Assembly (NCBI GenBank): GCA_913774725.1
Contig: CAJYIG010000261.1
Span: 1 to 6,846 of the forward strand
DNA length: 6,846 nt
Direction: 5' to 3'
Source: an uncultured Curtobacterium sp.
Lineage (GTDB): Bacteria; Actinomycetota; Actinomycetes; Actinomycetales; Microbacteriaceae
Shown here piece after piece: positions 6,136 through 6,846 of this stretch. The first letter of the stretch is position 1; each line of letters opens with the position of its first letter. The position numbers were made by a program, and so were the translations under genes. The notes beneath the pieces were generated by a model. The model saw nothing but the letters and a program-made list of their open reading frames with translations, was not told where the DNA came from and did not search any database.

Positions 6136-6141
6136 ATCCTA
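6136..6141 (-). promoter_or_regulatory. Candidate -10 element for leaderless serC
   Basis: Minus-strand TAGGAT lies 6 bases before ATG 6129 and fits TANNNT. The TAG of this hexamer is also the in-frame stop that limits the reading frame, so the start cannot lie further upstream. No clear -35 is present. Confidence 0.55.
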
Positions 6142-6254
6142 GCCAGCGGTATCCCACCCGCACCGACCCTGCACCGGCCGGACGGGGCGGACTCGGGCCG
6201 CGCCTCCAGGCCGCCGAACGCGCCCCGCGGTGCGGTTTCGTCACACCGCTCAAG

Positions 6255-6260
6255 TAGGGT
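6255..6260 (+). promoter_or_regulatory. Candidate -10 element for the iron regulator gene
   Basis: TAGGGT fits TANNNT and predicts a start near 6267 and a leader of about 28 bases. The -35 region is not convincing. Confidence 0.4.
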
Positions 6261-6268
6261 GGATCGGG

Positions 6269-6278
6269 CTGGGCCCAG
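6269..6278. repeat. 10-bp palindrome CTGGGCCCAG in the regulator leader
   Basis: A perfect inverted repeat immediately downstream of the predicted transcription start and 5 bases before the AGAGG ribosome binding site. It could be an operator or chance in GC-rich DNA. Confidence 0.35.
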
Positions 6279-6283
6279 ACATG

Positions 6284-6288
6284 AGAGG
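6284..6288 (+). promoter_or_regulatory. Ribosome binding site of the iron regulator gene
   Basis: AGAGG ends 6 bases before GTG 6295 and supports this unusual start codon. The numbering of metal ligands in the protein independently supports it. Confidence 0.6.
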
Positions 6289-6294
6289 CGGACC

Positions 6295-6846
6295 GTGACC
6301 GATCTCGTCGACACCACGGAGATGTACCTGCGGACGATCCTCGACCTCGAGGAAGAGGGGATCGTGCCGCTGCGCGCGCGCATCTCCGAGCGGCTCGGGC
6401 ACTCCGGTCCCACCGTCTCGCAGACCATCGCGCGGATGGAGCGTGACGGCCTGGTCGTCGTCTCCGGCGACCGCCACCTCGAGCTCACCGGCGAGGGGCG
6501 CTCGCGGGCCACGCACGTGATGCGCAAGCACCGGTTGGCCGAGCGCCTGCTCGCCGACGTCATCGGCCTCGACTGGGCGTTCGTGCACGACGAGGCCTGC
6601 CGGTGGGAGCACGTGATGAGCGAGCAGGTCGAGGTGCGCCTGCTCGAGATGCTCGGCAACCCGACGGAGTCGCCCTACGGCAACCCGATCCCGGGCCTCG
6701 CCGAGATCGGCGGCCCGGCGGCGGAGCAGTTCCTCGACGGCGTGCAGAACATCGTCGCCGCGACCGAGGGCACCGACGCCGTCGTGCGGGGCACGGTCCG
6801 ACGCCTCGGCGAACCGGTGCAGTTCGAGCCCGAACTCCTCCATCAG
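6295..6846 (+). CDS. dtxR: DtxR/IdeR-family iron-dependent repressor, 3' end cut by window
   Basis: A cytoplasmic metal-dependent transcriptional repressor that binds Fe(II) and shuts off iron-uptake genes. 184 codons are visible; DtxR and IdeR are about 226-230 aa, so most of the C-terminal SH3-like domain is missing. Counting from GTG 6295, the metal ligands fall at exactly the C. diphtheriae DtxR positions: M10, C102, E105 and H106 for the primary site, and H79, E83 and H98 for the ancillary site. The helix-turn-helix (about 27-50) includes [17 protein letters not shown], with S37, P39 and Q43 in the DNA-contact helix. [11 protein letters not shown] (76-86) and ACRWEHVMS (101-109) are family signatures. 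This agreement fixes the start and favours an iron sensor over the Mn-responsive MntR branch, which lacks C102. It is transcribed away from serC. No self-regulatory iron box is visible upstream. Confidence 0.95.
   Translation, partial: MTDLVDTTEMYLRTILDLEEEGIVPLRARISERLGHSGPTVSQTIARMERDGLVVVSGDRHLELTGEGRSRATHVMRKHRLAERLLADVIGLDWAFVHDEACRWEHVMSEQVEVRLLEMLGNPTESPYGNPIPGLAEIGGPAAEQFLDGVQNIVAATEGTDAVVRGTVRRLGEPVQFEPELLHQ

Larger units (their letters stand above)
6130..6294. other. Divergent intergenic region serC / iron regulator
   Basis: 165 bp separating divergent genes, with a promoter candidate near each end. The middle (about 6142-6230) is GC-rich and I see no operator, iron box or RNA structure that I would defend. 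Confidence 0.55.

Noticed and set aside
6142..6294. Self-regulatory iron box upstream of the DtxR-type gene
   Set aside because: No stretch resembles the operator consensus. The region is GC-rich without the expected AT-containing half-sites.
6250..6843. Minus-strand open frame (197 codons) opposite the iron regulator
   Set aside because: The plus strand encodes DtxR with every metal ligand at the expected position, and the antisense translation shows no domain.
1..6846. CRISPR array, tRNA, rRNA or mobile element
   Set aside because: No regularly spaced repeats, no cloverleaf or rRNA signature and no transposase or integrase motif was seen on either strand.

Overview
This high-GC, gene-dense window has the codon bias, gene families and gene order of an actinobacterium. 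A Microbacteriaceae-type genome is my best guess, but that rests on protein style and synteny and not on a database match. It looks like chromosomal housekeeping DNA. I see no transposase, integrase, tRNA, rRNA or CRISPR array. Both ends cut through genes: an XPB helicase on the left and a DtxR/IdeR repressor on the right.

Layout from left to right. (1) A leftward block at 3802 to 1: a 99-aa two-helix membrane protein, then a 587-aa helicase-associated-domain protein, then the XPB-type DNA helicase with its last residues outside the window. The first two are 19 bp apart and probably form one transcript. The helicase follows a 98-bp gap and has what looks like its own promoter. (2) A rightward pair at 3856 to 4898: a cold-shock-domain protein with an actinobacterial C-terminal extension, and a DUF3027 protein with a long Asp/Glu tract. 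They share one base in a TGATG junction. (3) A 112-bp convergent gap with an exact 15-bp tandem duplication and a perfect 48-bp inverted repeat that can serve as a terminator for both flanking genes. (4) Leftward serC, phosphoserine aminotransferase. (5) A 165-bp divergent gap, then the rightward iron-dependent repressor gene.

Functionally the left block is DNA-repair related. The helicase-associated protein carries, in its middle, the same domain that forms the N-terminus of the XPB helicase beside it, so the two products may work together. The cold-shock/DUF3027 pair is probably an RNA- or nucleic-acid-binding protein with a coupled partner of unknown role. SerC makes phosphoserine for serine biosynthesis and the DtxR-type protein senses Fe(II).

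The most interesting regulatory signal is that three leftward genes (membrane protein, xpb, serC) each have a TANNNT hexamer 6 to 8 bases before ATG and no Shine-Dalgarno sequence. This suggests leaderless mRNAs. The rightward genes use ordinary ribosome binding sites or translational coupling. I found no clearly unprecedented system. The best candidates for something under-described are the XPB partner protein and the CSD/DUF3027 pair.
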